Notes under the pieces: generated by a model
Told to the model about the DNA's origin: nothing
Database searches by the model: none
The model's input: only the letters and a program-made list of their open reading frames with translations
Assembly (NCBI RefSeq): GCF_041052385.1
Contig: NZ_CP163439.1
Location: 8,669,001-8,733,000, forward strand
Direction: 5' to 3'
DNA from: Streptomyces sp. R28
Lineage (GTDB): Bacteria; Actinomycetota; Actinomycetes; Streptomycetales; Streptomycetaceae
Length of the DNA: 64,000 bases
Position numbers and translations under genes: made by a program
Shown: positions 8,904 through 17,390 of the stretch, in pieces
Position numbering within the stretch: position 1 is the stretch's first letter
Layout of the letters: every line of letters begins with the position of its first letter

Positions 8904-10088
8904 ATGGATCTTCTTCAACCTGTCGTCCAGCCGTACGCCTGGGGCTCCAGGCATGTCATCGCCGATATCCAAGGGCGTCCGACACCGTCTGCGGGGCCAG
9001 AGGCCGAGTTGTGGATGGGGGCGCATCCGTCGGCCCCCTCCGGGGTCATCCGGGGCGGAAGGGAGACAACGCTCGATGCCGTTGTGGCCGCGGATCCCGG
9101 GCTGGAGCTCGGGGCGGAGTGCCAGGGGCGTTTCGGGGGGCGGCTGCCCTTCCTTCTGAAGATTCTCGCTGCTGAGACCGCACTGTCGATACAGGTGCAC
9201 CCCAACCGGGCTCAGGCCGAGGCCGGGTTCGCCGCGGAACAGGGGCAGGGGGGTACGCGGACCTACGTGGATGACTGGCCGAAGCCGGAGATCCTGTGCG
9301 CACTGACGCCGTTCGAAGTGCTGGCCGGGTTCCGGGATGTCCGCGAGGCTGCTGACATACTCGGCGGGCTTGGGCTGGCAGAACTGCGGCCGGTGAGCGA
9401 GGCACTACGTGACGGTGGCGGACCGGAGCGCGTGACGGAAGCGTTGCGGTTGGTGCTGACCTGGCCCGAACAGGAGAGGCCCGGACTGCTTGACGCGGTC
9501 GTGTCGGCCTGCGCGCGGCTCGCTGAGGAAAGCGGTGCGCACATGGCCGCGTATGACGCGGTCGTACGGATGGCTGTCGATCACCCAGGTGACATCGGGC
9601 TGCTCGCGTCGCTGCTGTTCCGGCACCTGATATTGAATCCGGGGGAGGCGCTCTTCATGCCTGCCGGGGGACTGCATGCCTACATCAAAGGTGTTGGCGT
9701 AGAGCTGCTGGCCAACTCGGACAATGTACTGCGCGCCGGTCTGACCCCGAAGCACATGAACATCCCCGAACTGCTCCGCATCGTCGATCCGACGGTCGAT
9801 GTGCCGGTGTTGCAGCCGCGGGTGTTGCCTGGATCGTCGGCCGTGGCGGTGTACGACTCCACGGCACCGGAGTTCCGGCTGTACCAGTTCAGCCTCCGTG
9901 GCGAGCTGGTCGATGTCCTGGACGGCGGGCCACGGATTGTGCTGTGTGTGGAGGGCGACGCGGTGCTGCGAGATGCCGGTGGCTCCGAGGTCAAGCTCGG
10001 CCGCGGCGAGTCGTGTTTCCTGTCGGCCGCGGACGCGGCGGTGACCGTCATGGGTGAAGCGACTCTCTTCGTGGCGACCGTCGGCTGA
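8904..10088 (+). CDS. manA: Mannose-6-phosphate isomerase, class I
   Basis: A 394-residue type I phosphomannose isomerase (fructose-6-P to mannose-6-P, zinc-dependent, cytosolic). The N-terminus VQPYAWGSRHVIADIQG, then AELWMGAHPSAPS and the zinc-ligand strand ALSIQVHPNRAQAEAGF are diagnostic. The C-terminal cupin half includes LFMPAGGLHAYIKGVGVELL. The ATG at 8904 has no obvious ribosome site upstream, so the message may be leaderless; longer in-frame starts lack family sequence. It converges on the peptide operon, sharing a 40-bp palindrome as terminator. It may supply sugar phosphate to that pathway, but a housekeeping paralogue is equally possible. Confidence 0.92.
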   Translation: MDLLQPVVQPYAWGSRHVIADIQGRPTPSAGPEAELWMGAHPSAPSGVIRGGRETTLDAVVAADPGLELGAECQGRFGGRLPFLLKILAAETALSIQVHPNRAQAEAGFAAEQGQGGTRTYVDDWPKPEILCALTPFEVLAGFRDVREAADILGGLGLAELRPVSEALRDGGGPERVTEALRLVLTWPEQERPGLLDAVVSACARLAEESGAHMAAYDAVVRMAVDHPGDIGLLASLLFRHLILNPGEALFMPAGGLHAYIKGVGVELLANSDNVLRAGLTPKHMNIPELLRIVDPTVDVPVLQPRVLPGSSAVAVYDSTAPEFRLYQFSLRGELVDVLDGGPRIVLCVEGDAVLRDAGGSEVKLGRGESCFLSAADAAVTVMGEATLFVATVG

Positions 10089-10095
10089 GGCTCAG

Positions 10096-10135
10096 TACGT
10101 CCGGGGTGTCGGCCGGCCGACACCCCGGACGTACC
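10096..10135. terminator. 40-bp perfect palindrome, bidirectional terminator
   Basis: GTACGTCCGGGGTGTCGGCC is followed directly by its exact complement. It fills the 49-bp gap between manA and the convergent cupin gene. Confidence 0.8.
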
Positions 10136-10137
10136 TC

Positions 10138-10791
10138 TCAGCGGTCGATCACGCCGGAACGCAGGGCAAGTTCGCGCACTTCCAGCAGGCGGTCCTTCGG
10201 CATTTCGACCTGTTCAACAGCGACCTTGTTCTCGGTCGCTCGGCCGCCCTTCCAAATGATCGCCCCGTTCTGCGCGGTGCGCAGCGACTCCGCCTTCAGC
10301 CGCGGCCCCTGAATCACCAGGGAGAAGGTATTCGTCGCCGAGGTGACTGAGTGCACCATGTGCTGGTCGATGGCGTACGAAGAGCCCTCGCCCTCGGTCC
10401 GGATGGTGCTGGGTACCAACGGCTTGGGATGCTCGACGTCAAGCTGGGCCTTCACATACGACTCGGGCCCGTACAGGCGGTGCAGGTACCGGCCCTTGAG
10501 AATCCGGGTGTGGAAGGGCCAGCGGTGGCTGTGCGGGAAGTGAGTTCCCTGATCGAAGCGGTGGAGACGGATGCGGAGCATACTGTCGGGGTCGTCGAAC
10601 AGCACGATCCGGTCGCCCCACCACTGTTGTTCCGACAAGCCCAGCAACTGGGTGTCGTCCAGGGCGTTGTCGATCAGCTCCCGCAGGGCGCCTGGGGATC
10701 CGATCATGTGAGTCACCTGGCCGGCTACGTGCTCGGCCACCTCGATCCGTGACCAGTCGAGCCTCTGCAGCCGGGTCAAATCACGATCCAT
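10138..10791 (-). CDS. Cupin-fold putative Fe(II) oxygenase (paralogue 3 of the operon)
   Basis: A 217-residue protein paralogous to the cupins at 16686 and 17390. A helical N-terminus leads into WWGDRIVLFDDPDSMLRIRLHRF and then HFPHSHRWPFHTRILKGRY, carrying the HxH of a three-His iron site (near residue 87), with a downstream His in DQHMVHSVTS (about 145). This is the cysteine-dioxygenase-like cupin pattern. GGAGAG lies about 9 nt before the ATG. It is the last gene of the 17-gene operon and ends at the 40-bp palindrome. Its reaction is unknown. Iron binding is inferred from the conserved His set. Confidence 0.7.
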   Translation of the reverse strand: MDRDLTRLQRLDWSRIEVAEHVAGQVTHMIGSPGALRELIDNALDDTQLLGLSEQQWWGDRIVLFDDPDSMLRIRLHRFDQGTHFPHSHRWPFHTRILKGRYLHRLYGPESYVKAQLDVEHPKPLVPSTIRTEGEGSSYAIDQHMVHSVTSATNTFSLVIQGPRLKAESLRTAQNGAIIWKGGRATENKVAVEQVEMPKDRLLEVRELALRSGVIDR

Positions 10792-10829
10792 CTCTCAACT
10801 CTCCAAGTTTCCGTCGGTCAGGGGGCCAT

Positions 10830-11948
10830 TCAGACGACCGCGACCGAGTAGGTGCGGAGCACCCTGGCGGCTGCCGATGCAAGCCCTTCCGGGGTCACCT
10901 GCTCCAAGCGCTGCGCCCGGTCGCCGGGCACACTGCCGTCGAGAGCTTCGATGGCGGCTCGGTATGAGGCGAGCGGCACGTCGGATGCCTCGGCTGAGGC
11001 CCGCTCGCACGCGGCTGTCCGGGCCGTCAGGAATGCCGCTTCGCCGAGGCGGCCCGCCGCGGTAAGTTCCAGCAGCTCGCGGATCAGGGATTCCGCCGTG
11101 GCGACCCACTCGGTGTCGAGGTCCAACTCCACCTGAAACAACCCACAGTCCTGGTAGCCCTCGTACGTGGCCTCGAGGACACAGCGGATACCGAAATCGG
11201 TGTTCAGGGTGTGCCAGAGGACCGAGGCCTCCCCGTCGCCGAACAGTTCAGTGAGCACCGCAAGGGCGAGTGCGGCCGGTTCCGTCCGGGCTGCGGCGAT
11301 GCCTCCGGCCGCCACCCGGGCGCGGGCTGATTCGGCGGCGGCGCGCAGGTTGAGGCCGCCGATCGAAAAGACTTCCGTGGGGGGCGCCTCACGCTTCACG
11401 CCGCAGGCCGGTTCGGATGCCTGCGGCAGAGCGCTCTTCAGCGCCTCCAGCGCCCCGGGCACGAGCGTCTCTGGAGCGGCCACCACGACGACGGGAGTGC
11501 CGCTCGCCAGTACGTCCTGGTGCACCTTCGAAAGCTCCGGTGTCCCGGAATGGCTGGGGATCGGACGCGCCAGAGGGTGCCCTGCGAAGAGCATCTCCCT
11601 CAGCTTCGAACGGGCCGAGCCGCGTGCATCGTACGGCTGCTCGTTGACAACGGTCAGCGAAGGCCGGGCCACGGCCTCCAAGAAGACCGGCAGGCAATCC
11701 GCGACCGCGCCAGGGGGCAGACAGCACCGGAAAGTGAGCGTCTCGTACCCGACGAGAGCTTCGGCCACGGCGTCACGGGAGGCCAGAAAGGCCCCCAGAG
11801 GCGTGCCGTCCAGGCCCACTGCAGCGGTCAGCACACCGCGGGCCAGCGGGTCGAGAGCCGCGGCCGCGGCCTCGTCGCGGTCACGCACTCCGGTCGGTAG
11901 GACAAGGGTGACCGTCAGGTCGTCCTCGGCAGGTATCACCAGAAACAT
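10830..11948 (-). CDS. M16 (insulinase/PqqF-like) protein lacking the zinc motif
   Basis: A 372-residue protein with the two-lobe layout of one M16 half. The second lobe is clear (ALAVLTELFGDGEASVLW, then LRELLEL-type helices) and LREMLFAGHPLARPI matches the family linker. The HxxEH zinc motif expected near residues 25-60 is missing: that region reads EAAAAALDPLARGVLTAAVG. Inactive M16 subunits pair with active ones in some RiPP systems (for example PqqF/G-like and AlbE/F pairs); no active partner is seen here. The ATG at 11948 has GAGAAGG upstream. It may bind or escort the modified peptide rather than cut it; that role is inferred. Confidence 0.65.
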   Translation of the reverse strand: MFLVIPAEDDLTVTLVLPTGVRDRDEAAAAALDPLARGVLTAAVGLDGTPLGAFLASRDAVAEALVGYETLTFRCCLPPGAVADCLPVFLEAVARPSLTVVNEQPYDARGSARSKLREMLFAGHPLARPIPSHSGTPELSKVHQDVLASGTPVVVVAAPETLVPGALEALKSALPQASEPACGVKREAPPTEVFSIGGLNLRAAAESARARVAAGGIAAARTEPAALALAVLTELFGDGEASVLWHTLNTDFGIRCVLEATYEGYQDCGLFQVELDLDTEWVATAESLIRELLELTAAGRLGEAAFLTARTAACERASAEASDVPLASYRAAIEALDGSVPGDRAQRLEQVTPEGLASAAARVLRTYSVAVV

Positions 11949-11961
11949 GGATCACGCCTTC

Positions 11962-12621
11962 TCATTCAAGTGCCGGTATGCCGACCAACCCGGGCAGCAG
12001 TGCCAGCGACGCAATGACGTGGTCGGCCTTGGCCAGTCGGTCAGCCGGCGTCGTCGCGGCGAATCCGACGACCCGCATCCCGGCGGCCCGCGCTGCCTCC
12101 ACACCCAGCGGGCTGTCCTCTAGCACGAGCGCTCTCGCAGGATCGGCCCCCATCCTGGCCGCCGCGTGCAGGAACAGGTCGGGGGCCGGTTTCCCCGCAG
12201 TGACGTCGTCCACGCTGAACACCCGGTCTCCGAGCAGCGGCGACAGACCGGTCACCCTCAGCGTCAGCGCGAGCCGTTCACGGTTGGAGCTGGAGGCCAC
12301 ACAGAAGCGTATGCCGCTGGCCGCCAGCGACTCCAGGAGTTCGCGGGCCCCTGCTACCGGCCGCAGCCGTGTGCTCAGCGACGCCAGCAGGCGCTGCTGG
12401 TAGCGCTCTTGGAAGTCCGCGGGCAGTGGGCGGCCGGCCCGTTCCTCGGCCAGCTTCCGGACCCGGGCGAACGAGCCGCCCATGTACGTTTGGATGCTCT
12501 CCTCCAGCGTGGTGGGCAGGCCCGCCTCGGTGAGCATCTCCGCCAGGAGTCCATTGGCCAGACGCTCGGAGTCGACCAGCACTCCGTCGTTGTCGAAGAT
12601 GATCAATTCGACCGGGCTCAT
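11962..12621 (-). CDS. HAD-superfamily phosphatase (beta-phosphoglucomutase-like)
   Basis: A 219-residue HAD hydrolase. Motif I is FDNDGVLVDSE (nucleophile Asp and general-acid Asp), motif II is the ASSSN turn, motif III the Lys of TAGKPAPD, and motif IV LEDSPLGVEAARAAG. The cap domain is of the phosphoglucomutase/phosphoglycolate phosphatase type, which acts on small phosphorylated metabolites such as sugar or nucleotide phosphates. The ATG at 12621 overlaps the ferredoxin stop (ATGA). With the NDK-like and nucleotidyltransferase genes it suggests a phosphorylated intermediate. Confidence 0.85.
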   Translation of the reverse strand: MSPVELIIFDNDGVLVDSERLANGLLAEMLTEAGLPTTLEESIQTYMGGSFARVRKLAEERAGRPLPADFQERYQQRLLASLSTRLRPVAGARELLESLAASGIRFCVASSSNRERLALTLRVTGLSPLLGDRVFSVDDVTAGKPAPDLFLHAAARMGADPARALVLEDSPLGVEAARAAGMRVVGFAATTPADRLAKADHVIASLALLPGLVGIPALE

Positions 12622-12821
12622 CGGGGACTCATCCGCCCGTCCGGGGTGGCGAACTCCAGGAGCTCCTCGATATCGACCGCGCAGTCCCCGCACCCGGTAT
12701 TCGCGCCGGTTGCCTCGCGTAGCGCCGGCAGATCGCGGTGGCCCAGCTCCACGGCCGAGAGAAGCTCCCCCTCGGTAACCTCCATACAGATACAGACCAT
12801 CGGGTCGCCCATGTCATGCAT
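12618..12821 (-). CDS. Bacterioferritin-associated-ferredoxin-like [2Fe-2S] protein
   Basis: A 67-residue protein beginning MHDMGDPMVCICMEVTEGE. The CxC near residues 10-12 and GANTGCGDC near 43-47 make the CxC-N~32-CxxC ligand pattern of the BFD [2Fe-2S] domain. A longer upstream frame exists but lacks family sequence. It overlaps the aminotransferase stop by 8 bp and the HAD start by 4 bp. As the only small electron carrier in the operon it could supply electrons to the AurF-like diiron enzyme or the cupins. The partner is inferred. Confidence 0.78.
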   Translation of the reverse strand: MHDMGDPMVCICMEVTEGELLSAVELGHRDLPALREATGANTGCGDCAVDIEELLEFATPDGRMSPR

Positions 12822-14154
12822 GCGACTGCTCCGCTGCCAGAGCGCGGAAGGCGAGGTCCAGGACCTCGGCCATCTGGTCCAGCTCACCTGGGGTGATCAC
12901 CAACGGGGGATGAATGTTGATCACATCGGGCGCCATGCCGGTCGAGGCGACCAGCAGACCCAGGCTGCGATGGGCGGTGGCGCACAGCTGCCTCAGGCGA
13001 GGGGCGTGCGCTCCCCGGAGCACGATGCGCGCAGTGCCGCCTGTGGCGTCCACGCGGTCGATGAGAGTGGTGTGGGCCTCGGCGATGGCGGTCAGTCGTG
13101 TGGTCATGCCGTCGGCCAGCGCGGCAACGTCCGACTCGACGTCCTTCCATGCCTCCCAGCGGTCCAGCACAGTGTCGACCACGGCTAGTGCGTGCGGGAT
13201 CCCGACGTACGTCGACGAGTGGCTGCCGGGCGGGTAGTGGGCGGCATCGGCCAGCGGCTCTCGTGCCCAGACCGCGCTCAGTGCCGCGCCGCCGTTACTC
13301 AGTCCCTTACTGGTCACGACCACGTCGGGCTGGACACCTGCCAGCTGGAAGCCCCACCGCGGACCCACCCGGTACATACCGGTGAAGATCTCGTCAGCGA
13401 TGACCACAGCGCCCTGGCGGCGCGCGTGGTCGACGGCTGCCCGGAGCAGGTTCGGGTCGGGGACCACCATGCCGCCCACATTCTGGACAGACTCAAAGAT
13501 GAACGCCGAGACCTTGCGCCCGAAACCGGCACCGCCGACACCCGACAGTTCGGAGCCCCAGCGGGTCACCGCGCTGATGCAGCCGGTCCGGCAGCCGTCT
13601 GAGGACGCGGCCGTGTGCGGGCAGGTCCGGCAGTCGGGGCTGGGCAGCCGTACGACCTCCAGTCCCCAGGCGGCCAGTAGCTCGCGGTAGCGCGGACTGG
13701 AGCTGAGCATGCTGGTCACACCGGACCGGCCGTGGAAGGCGCCTTCGAACACGACGACGGTGCCCGGCCCGTTGGCGCTGAAGGCGATCCGCAGAGCGGT
13801 CTCCATGCCCTGGGCTCCGCCGAGGTCCAACTCGATGCGTCCCGGCGCCCCCAGCACCTCCGAGAACAGCCGCTCAAGGCGCTCCAGCACACCCAGCCGC
13901 AGGGGGGACTCACAGAATGACGGCAGGGCTGGCAGGTCGAGGCAGCGGCGGGCGGCCTCTTGCAGTATCGACGCGTCGTAACCCCAGGCCACCGTCCCGT
14001 TCGCGGCCTCGGCGTCCAGATAGCGGCGGCCGTCGTCGGCCTCCAGGAAGCAGCCGGAGCCTCGTACGAAGCGGGGCACCACAGCTGACCGGTAGATCAG
14101 GTTCCCCGCGCCCACGAACGGCGGCACCGCAGAACCGCCCATCACACTCGACAA
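12814..14154 (-). CDS. Class III (ornithine-type) PLP aminotransferase
   Basis: A 446-residue aminotransferase. FEGAFHGRSGVTS is the ring-stacking region, VVIADEIFTGMYRVG carries the PLP-binding Asp, and VVTSKGLSNGG the Schiff-base Lys (near residue 281). An unusual Cys-rich insertion, DCRTCPHTAASSDGCRTGC (about 175-194), could bind a metal. The TTG start at 14154 has GGAGGT 6-7 nt upstream and is better placed than the ATG 12 nt further on, which overlaps the NDK-like stop. Likely role: make or consume an amine on the pathway intermediate. The substrate is unknown. Confidence 0.85.
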   Translation of the reverse strand: MSSVMGGSAVPPFVGAGNLIYRSAVVPRFVRGSGCFLEADDGRRYLDAEAANGTVAWGYDASILQEAARRCLDLPALPSFCESPLRLGVLERLERLFSEVLGAPGRIELDLGGAQGMETALRIAFSANGPGTVVVFEGAFHGRSGVTSMLSSSPRYRELLAAWGLEVVRLPSPDCRTCPHTAASSDGCRTGCISAVTRWGSELSGVGGAGFGRKVSAFIFESVQNVGGMVVPDPNLLRAAVDHARRQGAVVIADEIFTGMYRVGPRWGFQLAGVQPDVVVTSKGLSNGGAALSAVWAREPLADAAHYPPGSHSSTYVGIPHALAVVDTVLDRWEAWKDVESDVAALADGMTTRLTAIAEAHTTLIDRVDATGGTARIVLRGAHAPRLRQLCATAHRSLGLLVASTGMAPDVINIHPPLVITPGELDQMAEVLDLAFRALAAEQSHA

Positions 14155-15146
14155 CTTTCTACCTCCTGCTCCGTAAGGAGCCGTTCATCGGTGTCCGCAC
14201 GCCATGCCGCAGCCGAGGAGGTGGGCAGGATCGGGGCGACATCGTGTTCATTGCAATCGATCCACTGGGTGGCCACGGTGAGGACGTCCCACCGGGCGGC
14301 TCCGTCCGGCATCGCCCCCTGCCGCAGCTCCGCGAGCCATTCACCGACCTGCGCCGAGGTGCCTGCGCGCTGGGCCAGGGAGGCCCATCGTCCGGTGCCT
14401 TCGGACAGTCGGCTCAAGGCCGCGTACACGTCCAGATCATGCGCGGGAACCGCAGCGTGCACGGTGTCCAGCAGCGCGTGGGCGGGGTCGGTCTGCTGCG
14501 ACCAGTCGGCAGCCTGTGGCCCGCTCCCGGAGAGCGCGCCACGGCACCAGTCCCAGCCCGTCTGGTATGAGAAGAGCTGGAGTTCGCGAATGACGTCCGC
14601 CGGATCGTCGGCGGTGTGGATGAAGTTGAGCAGGCCATTGACCCGCCCGATCCTGGTCCGCAGGTCCGAGTGTTGGGCGGCTTCGGGGTCGGCGGAGCCC
14701 TTGGCCGCAGTCAGCCGCACGCTGGCCGGCATCCAGGCAGGCCTTCGGGTGTCGTACAGCAGTACCAGCAGCGCAGGGCCGGAGCCGAGCAGGTGGTCGA
14801 CCACGTCGATGCGTTGCGCGGAGGCCGCATTGAACTGGTAGCGCCACAACTCACGGGTGAGCAGGGGGTCGAACCGGATGGTCGTGGCCGCAGCCGGCAG
14901 CCATCCCTCGTCGCGGAGGATACCGAGGATCAGCTCGCATCGCCGGCCGGCGATGGCGTCCGGCTTCAGCACGACGAAGGTGAAGTCGTGGCTGCGGCGT
15001 AGCTCGGCCACGTCGGCGAAGCTGCGCAGGCCCTCCCGTGCATAAGTGTCGTAGCGGTAGACCTCGCGTTTGGCGGGATCCGCCGTCAGGGTGTTCAGTG
15101 CGGTTGCGGCCACCGCTGATCCGGGCGCCACCGATGCCGTCCTCAT
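14142..15146 (-). CDS. Nucleoside-diphosphate-kinase-like domain protein
   Basis: A 334-residue protein. Residues ~50-195 match an NDK fold: FTFVVLKPDAIAGRR has the nucleotide-binding Lys, and LLNFIHTADDPADVIREL corresponds to the catalytic-His segment (N-x-x-H-x-x-D) of true NDKs. The C-terminal ~140 residues are helical and unrecognised. True NDKs are ~140 residues and housekeeping, so this larger operon-bound form is probably specialised, for example a phosphotransfer step on a pathway intermediate. The ATG at 15146 overlaps the formyltransferase stop (ATGA); the longer upstream frame is rejected for lack of homology. Confidence 0.65.
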   Translation of the reverse strand: MRTASVAPGSAVAATALNTLTADPAKREVYRYDTYAREGLRSFADVAELRRSHDFTFVVLKPDAIAGRRCELILGILRDEGWLPAAATTIRFDPLLTRELWRYQFNAASAQRIDVVDHLLGSGPALLVLLYDTRRPAWMPASVRLTAAKGSADPEAAQHSDLRTRIGRVNGLLNFIHTADDPADVIRELQLFSYQTGWDWCRGALSGSGPQAADWSQQTDPAHALLDTVHAAVPAHDLDVYAALSRLSEGTGRWASLAQRAGTSAQVGEWLAELRQGAMPDGAARWDVLTVATQWIDCNEHDVAPILPTSSAAAWRADTDERLLTEQEVESCRV

Positions 15147-15961
15147 CCGAGCCTTCTTCCACCGAGGGGTGTGGGCCGGCCGTCGACCATGACGGCCCGG
15201 CTGCCGTCCGCATGCGTGTCCGCGCCGAGCGCCAGTCGCCCGGCCGCGAAGGCGCGCACGGTCCATTCCAGGCATGGCCGGTCACTCAGGGTCTTCTGGC
15301 GCAGCTCCTGCTCCCAGGCGTCTTCCGGCGTGGCCCGGCGTGCCTCGACGTCCACCGGCGGGCCCATGCAGAGGACCGCCCCTCCGTCCTGGGTACCGTC
15401 CACCACGAAGCAGGACGTGCGGGTCGCGGTGTGGCCCGCTGCCATGGCAAGCCGTACCGGGTCCTTGCCCACCAGCAGCCGCCGACCGGCAGCGTCGAGT
15501 ACCGAGAGGTCCGCGGGATGCTGGTTGATCATGCGGCCGCGGAAGCGGTCGAGCAGGTTGCCCTCGATCCAGCGGTGGTACGCGAGCACGATCAGATCCA
15601 GCGCGCCGTGCTCCGCTTCCCAGGCCTCGATCCGTGCGTCGAGGGCGTCGTGCCAGGCCCGGGCGCGCTGCCGGTACCGAAGGAGACCCTCCCGCCCGAC
15701 GGCTTGGGAGACGAACCCGCAGTGCGCGTCAAAGTCGCCGGTCCAGGTCTCCACGCCCGCGTCCCGAGCCACGTCCAGAGCCTTGGCCGTGCTGCCGTGG
15801 GAGGCGACCAGACACACGTCGAAGGTGTCCGGCTCCCGGTCCCGCATGCCAAGCAGGGTGCCCAGGTTCGCGCCGGTCGCGGAGACCAGGACGCCGATCC
15901 GCAGCGGCCCGGACGGCCGGACCGGTCCCAGCGGGGTGATCCGGTGCTGTGCAGCGCTCAC
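15143..15961 (-). CDS. PurN-like formyltransferase
   Basis: A 272-residue protein with the formyltransferase fold of phosphoribosylglycinamide formyltransferase. RIGVLVSATGANLGTLL resembles the nucleotide-binding start, and INQHPADLS supplies the catalytic Asn and His. The Asp comes from CFVVDGTQDGG. These three residues transfer formyl from 10-formyl-tetrahydrofolate to an amine. GTG start (15959-15961), overlapping the hydrolase stop as GTGA. In a secondary-metabolite operon the acceptor is likely an amino or N-hydroxy group of the pathway intermediate. The acceptor cannot be read from sequence. Confidence 0.8.
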   Translation of the reverse strand: MSAAQHRITPLGPVRPSGPLRIGVLVSATGANLGTLLGMRDREPDTFDVCLVASHGSTAKALDVARDAGVETWTGDFDAHCGFVSQAVGREGLLRYRQRARAWHDALDARIEAWEAEHGALDLIVLAYHRWIEGNLLDRFRGRMINQHPADLSVLDAAGRRLLVGKDPVRLAMAAGHTATRTSCFVVDGTQDGGAVLCMGPPVDVEARRATPEDAWEQELRQKTLSDRPCLEWTVRAFAAGRLALGADTHADGSRAVMVDGRPTPLGGRRLG

Positions 15962-16689
15962 GCCCGTGCTCCTGCGGATGCGGTGAGCAGCTCCAGCGTG
16001 ACCGAGCAGCCCGGTCGTTCAGGGTTGACCAGGTGCATGTGGCGGGCTTCCGGAACCACGTGCTCCTCGGGTGCGAGGCCGTCGGCCCGCCAGCCGCCGA
16101 GCTGGACGTCCGTCAGCGCGTCAGGCACGGTCTGGTCGCTGCCCGCCCGTACGACGCTCAGCCCTGCCACGTCCGCGCGGTCCGGACGGGGCGTGGCCTC
16201 GGCGAGGGTGCCGCCCGCCGCGAGGTGCGCGCCCGTGAAGTGGCCCACGGCCCCGACGCCGACGCCGAGGGACGCGGCGTGCTCCAGGTGCACCACGGGG
16301 GCGAGGAGCACGAGCTCGCGCCCTGCGGCCCGGCCTGTCACCGCCGCCATCGCCAGGTGGGCGCCGGCCGAGTGGCCGGCGAGTACTGCCTCGTTCCATG
16401 CCGGGTCCTGCGCCGAGAGTGCCTCCAGTGCGAGCGCCCCGTCCTCGGCCGCGCCGGGCCAGCTGCCGCCGTCCCACACGGGCCGGTACTCGACGACGGC
16501 GACGGCGCGATGGCGACGTACCAATGCGATCGCCAGCGGTTCGAGGTCGCGGGCGATGCGGTCGTGGCGCCAGAAGCCACCGTGGAACAGCACGATGCGA
16601 GAATCCGCCGACGTGCCCCGCGGGTTGTACAGGTCGATGCGGTGCCAGGGGGACGGCCCGTAGCGCAGGACACTCTCGACGATGCTCAC
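15958..16689 (-). CDS. Alpha/beta-hydrolase, arylformamidase/esterase type
   Basis: A 243-residue alpha/beta-hydrolase. VLFHGGFWRHDR is the oxyanion-hole HGG motif, LAGHSAGAHLAM the nucleophile elbow, and EARHMHLVNP supplies the late His. This HGGFW plus GHSAG pattern is typical of kynurenine formamidase/esterase-like enzymes. It is coupled by GTGA overlaps to cupin 2 upstream and to the formyltransferase downstream. Placement next to a formyltransferase invites a deformylase or ester-cleaving role; that is an inference. Confidence 0.82.
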   Translation of the reverse strand: MSIVESVLRYGPSPWHRIDLYNPRGTSADSRIVLFHGGFWRHDRIARDLEPLAIALVRRHRAVAVVEYRPVWDGGSWPGAAEDGALALEALSAQDPAWNEAVLAGHSAGAHLAMAAVTGRAAGRELVLLAPVVHLEHAASLGVGVGAVGHFTGAHLAAGGTLAEATPRPDRADVAGLSVVRAGSDQTVPDALTDVQLGGWRADGLAPEEHVVPEARHMHLVNPERPGCSVTLELLTASAGARA

Positions 16690-17390
16690 AGCACTCCGAT
16701 CGCTTCCAGCCGTGTGATCCAGTGCTCGAAGCGCTCGTCACTCATCCGTACTTCGGCGCGGCGCTCCGCGGACTCGTCCGCGGCGCCCTCGCGCCACCAA
16801 ACCTGGCCATCGTCCTTGCGAATCATGAAGGCGCGGCGCTTCTGTGCCGGGCTCTGGATCATCAGCGAGATGGTCTCAGGCTCGGTGATGGTGGTGTGCA
16901 GCTGCTCGTGGTGCAACGTGATGCTGCGTCCGGCGGGCTCCTCGCGTACGAAGTAGGGCCAGAAGCGGCTCACGTCCGCTGTCTCATCCAGCGGCTGGTC
17001 CGTCGCGTACAGCGTGTGCTCGTACGCGCCGCTGAGGATGTAGGCGGTGAAACTGAACCGGTGGTTGTGTACGCGCTCGTACTGGTCGGTGTTGGCCAGT
17101 CGCAGTCGGATCCGCAGCCCCTTGTCAGGAGCGTCCCAGATCACGATCTTGTCGTCGAGCGCGTGGCATTCGCATTTCTCGCGCAGCTCGGGAGTCCGGC
17201 GCACCCGGTCGACGAGCGTGCGCAGCAGAGCGCGGTCGTCGCCGATCCGGCGGGCGATGCGCTCGGTGACCTCGGCGGCCGCCTCTAGGTCGTCCCAGCG
17301 CACGGCGGGCAGGGAGTCCATGAAGGCGACAGCGGCGGCCTCGGTCACGTCCTCGCCGATCGCTGTGGTCGCGGTCATCGTCTCGGTCAT
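16686..17390 (-). CDS. Cupin-fold putative Fe(II) oxygenase (paralogue 2)
   Basis: A 234-residue protein. A helical N-terminus is followed by ALDDKIVIWDAPDKGLRIRL, YERVHNHRFSFTAYILSGAY with HxH near residue 107, and LHHEQLHTTIT with the third His near 163. It is closest to the neighbouring cupin at 17390-18067, sharing the WW(R)-G-A/E-ERR tail (QVWWREG, then AERRAEVRMS). The ATG at 17390 overlaps the stop of cupin 1 by one base. The two adjacent paralogues look like a tandem duplication. Possible roles are successive oxidations or a heteromer. The reaction is unknown. Confidence 0.72.
   Translation of the reverse strand: MTETMTATTAIGEDVTEAAAVAFMDSLPAVRWDDLEAAAEVTERIARRIGDDRALLRTLVDRVRRTPELREKCECHALDDKIVIWDAPDKGLRIRLRLANTDQYERVHNHRFSFTAYILSGAYEHTLYATDQPLDETADVSRFWPYFVREEPAGRSITLHHEQLHTTITEPETISLMIQSPAQKRRAFMIRKDDGQVWWREGAADESAERRAEVRMSDERFEHWITRLEAIGVL

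Noticed and set aside
8521..8904. 127-codon frame before manA
   Set aside because: No recognisable sequence or ribosome site, and overlaps other equally long frames.
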